Source of the DNA: Tepidisphaera sp.
GTDB taxonomy: Bacteria > Planctomycetota > Phycisphaerae > Phycisphaerales > UBA1924
Direction of reading: 5' to 3'
NCBI GenBank assembly: GCA_016124375.1
Contig: WGNV01000003.1
Coordinates: 62,001 to 126,000 of the forward strand
Length of the DNA stretch: 64,000 bases
Shown: piece after piece, positions 62,006 to 64,000 of the stretch
Numbering within the stretch: position 1 is the stretch's first letter
Layout: each line of letters begins with the position of its first letter
Notes under the pieces: model-generated
Database searches by the model: none
Told to the model about the DNA's origin: nothing
The model's input: the letters and a program-made list of their open reading frames with translations, nothing else
Program-made: the position numbers and the translations under genes

Positions 62006-64000
62006 ATGCGCAGGCACGATCTTTTGTGTGTATTCATCGCGGCAGCCGGGCTGCCGGTGGGTCTGGTCGCCGCGCAGCCTTGCGCGCCTTCGGGTTGGAC
62101 GCAGCTTTCGGGCCAGGCCGGGGTGCCGGCCCGGAGCAACACCGTCGTCGCGCAGGGCCCGGGGGGCTCCAGCGTGATGTTTGGTGGCTATGGCTCAGGA
62201 ACGACTTACGGCGACACCTGGGTCTTCAACGGAGCCGCCTGGACGCAGATCACCACGCCCGCCCCCTCGCCCCGCAATCTCCACGTGATGGCCTACGACG
62301 CCTCGCGCCAACGCACGGTGCTCGTGGGCGGGCAGGACTTCGGCCTGCCGGTCGAAACCTGGGAGTGGGACGGCGCCACCTGGCAGCAGGCCAGCCCCGC
62401 GACCAACCCGCCCGCCCTCTACGGCGCCTCGCTGGGCTACGACGGCGTCACCGGCCGCGTCCTCCTCGTCGGCGGCACGCTCGCCGACACTGGCGAAGCC
62501 AACAGCAACGTCTGGGCCTACGACGGCCAGACCTGGACCGATCTCGGAGCCATCGGCCCCAACCCGCGCCTGGGCGGCGCGCTCGCGTACGACAGCGCCC
62601 GTCAACGCCTCGTCCTCTTCGGGGGCGTCAGCGCAACCACCTACGAAGACCTCTCCGACACCTGGGAGTTCGACGGCTCCCAATGGGGCCTGGTTGACCT
62701 GGGCATCGTCGCCTACAACGGCGGCCGCCCGCCCTCCATGGCCTACGACCCCACCCTCCAGCGCCTCGTGCTCACCAACGCCTTCGGGCACCCGCAGAGC
62801 ACCTACCAGTGGGACGGCCTTGGCTGGGCCGAAGTGGCGACGCAGACCCCCGGGGCCGGACTGCCGATCGTCTACAGCCAGGCCGCGGGGCACGTGGTGC
62901 AGTTGCAGGCCGAGCCCAGCCAGACCTGGTCGTGGGACGGCAGCGCCTGGAGCAGCGTCGGGCCCGCGTCGATCCCGGCCCTCAACGGGCACGCCATGGT
63001 CTTCAACGCCCAGGTGGGCAAACCCATGGTCTTCGGGGGCGTGTCGTTCCTGGGCGAAGAGCAGCGCGGGCTGTGGCAGCTCGACGCATCGGGCTGGACG
63101 CGCGTCTCCAACGACGGCCCCGACGCCCGCGACCGCTTCGGGCTCACCTACGACTCCCAGCGCGGCCGCCTCGTCCTCTTCGGGGGCTACCCCGACAACC
63201 AGGGCGAGACCTGGACCTGGAGCAGCGGCACCTGGAGCCAGGTCCCCGGCTCCGGCCCCTCGCCCCGCCAATCACTCGCGATGGCCTACGACAGCGCCCG
63301 CGACCGCGTCGTGGTCTTCGGGGGCCAAGACCCGGATTACAACCTCTTGAACGACACCTGGCAGTTCGACGGCGCCGCCTGGACCCAGGCGACCCCCGCC
63401 CACGCGCCCGCGGGTCGCGACCGGGCGGCCATGGCCTACGACCCCGCCCGGCACGCCGTCGTGCTCTTCGGCGGGCGCAACGAAAACTACGAAATCCTGG
63501 GCGATACCTGGCAGTTTGACGGCACCGACTGGTCGCAGATCGTGACCCCCGGCGCGCCCCCGGCCCGCTACGCCGCGACGATGACCTACGACGCCTCGAT
63601 CGGCAAGCTCGTCCTCATCGGCGGGCTGGACGAGAACTACGCGTCCATCAGCGACGTGTGGGTACTCGACCAGGCCAACGGCTGGCAACGTATTCAGGCG
63701 GTGCCGGGCCAACTGGGCGGCCGCACCGACACCGCCGCGGCCTACGACGCCAGCCGTGGACGCACCGTGCTCTACGGCGGCTTCGACGACATCGCAACCC
63801 GGGGCGACACCTGGAGCCTCGCCGCGGGCGTCATCGCCAACATCACCCAGCAGCCACAGAGCGCGAGCCTCATCACGGGCGACAGCTACGCCTTCGTGAT
63901 CGCCGCCAACGCGGACCGGGCGATCTCCTACCAGTGGACCCGCGACGGTTCGCCGGTCGGCGATGGCCCCACCGGCAACGGCTCGACGCTCAGCGGCGCG
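62006..64000 (+). CDS. Secreted kelch-repeat protein (3' end outside window)
   Basis: 665 codons are visible, open to the window end. ATG 62006 is preceded by AAAAGGAG. A signal peptide (DLLCVFIAAAGLPVGLVAAQ) is followed by at least nine kelch-type blades with the pattern MAYDxxRxRxVLFGG...DTWxxDGxxW, for example AYDSARQRLVLFGG, TYDSQRGRLVLFGG, AYDPARHAVVLFGG and AYDASRGRTVLYGG, spaced about 55-60 residues. Near the end an Ig-like start appears (SYAFVIAANADRAISYQWTR). By analogy with its neighbours the protein may end in a dockerin beyond the window. It is probably a secreted binding or scaffold protein; no catalytic motif was found. Confidence 0.88.
   Translation, partial: MRRHDLLCVFIAAAGLPVGLVAAQPCAPSGWTQLSGQAGVPARSNTVVAQGPGGSSVMFGGYGSGTTYGDTWVFNGAAWTQITTPAPSPRNLHVMAYDASRQRTVLVGGQDFGLPVETWEWDGATWQQASPATNPPALYGASLGYDGVTGRVLLVGGTLADTGEANSNVWAYDGQTWTDLGAIGPNPRLGGALAYDSARQRLVLFGGVSATTYEDLSDTWEFDGSQWGLVDLGIVAYNGGRPPSMAYDPTLQRLVLTNAFGHPQSTYQWDGLGWAEVATQTPGAGLPIVYSQAAGHVVQLQAEPSQTWSWDGSAWSSVGPASIPALNGHAMVFNAQVGKPMVFGGVSFLGEEQRGLWQLDASGWTRVSNDGPDARDRFGLTYDSQRGRLVLFGGYPDNQGETWTWSSGTWSQVPGSGPSPRQSLAMAYDSARDRVVVFGGQDPDYNLLNDTWQFDGAAWTQATPAHAPAGRDRAAMAYDPARHAVVLFGGRNENYEILGDTWQFDGTDWSQIVTPGAPPARYAATMTYDASIGKLVLIGGLDENYASISDVWVLDQANGWQRIQAVPGQLGGRTDTAAAYDASRGRTVLYGGFDDIATRGDTWSLAAGVIANITQQPQSASLITGDSYAFVIAANADRAISYQWTRDGSPVGDGPTGNGSTLSGA

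Overview
The window is GC-rich (about 65-70 % by eye) chromosomal DNA. It most likely comes from a planctomycete of the Phycisphaerae/Phycisphaerales type. Four things point there: many secreted proteins ending in a near-identical two-repeat dockerin module that closes on Cys-Pro; prepilin-type proteins with the [17 protein letters not shown] leader and an H-X9-DG-like ADGH segment; frequent GTG/TTG starts; and gene borders decorated with short repeats (CACAGAG elements, AATTTAGCA tandems, palindromes) of a kind common in environmental planctomycete genomes. I see no rRNA, tRNA, CRISPR array, prophage or intact insertion sequence.

Layout. 1-8.4 kb: partial UbiD-type decarboxylase, SAM methyltransferase, ABC-2 exporter pair, proC, accA, a DksA-like protein with a basic extension, and lspA. 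8.4-24.3 kb: an exported and surface protein region, with a beta-propeller/amidohydrolase fusion, an AsmA-like protein, four dockerin-tailed proteins (one a PhoD-like phosphatase, one with two lamin-tail domains), a PA0069-type radical SAM protein and two pseudopilins. 24.5-32.2 kb: an unusually long secA, a divergent dockerin protein, a free-standing TSCPD-domain protein, an FkbM methyltransferase and a D-2-hydroxyacid dehydrogenase. 32.3-44 kb: arginine biosynthesis (argR-argC-argB-argF-argG and, after a 4.7 kb insert of unrelated genes, argH). 44.4-55.2 kb: the nusA-infB-ylxP-rbfA translation cluster, continued with overlapping stop/start codons into a HhH-GPD-like protein and a large TPR lipoprotein, then yebC. 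55.5-60.5 kb: muropeptide recycling genes anmK and murQ, two small-family metabolic genes and an alpha-oxoamine synthase. The right end holds an unassigned gene and a kelch-repeat secreted protein that runs off the window.

How the genes work together. ArgR with ARG-box-like sites over its own promoter probably controls arginine synthesis. AnmK and MurQ act in sequence on anhydro-MurNAc, which implies a peptidoglycan wall. SecA, LspA, two pseudopilins and seven dockerin-tailed proteins indicate heavy investment in protein export; the identical C-terminal modules look like a shared sorting or anchoring tag, with no cohesin recognised in the window.

The most unusual signals are: an in-frame palindromic-repeat insertion inside argB; the shared Cys-bounded dockerin tags; paired, inverted CACAGAG elements between operons; a tandem repeat that supplies the start codon of an ABC transporter gene; a SecA about 430 residues longer than usual with no C-terminal zinc motif; and basic Lys/Ala/Pro tails on three otherwise unrelated proteins.
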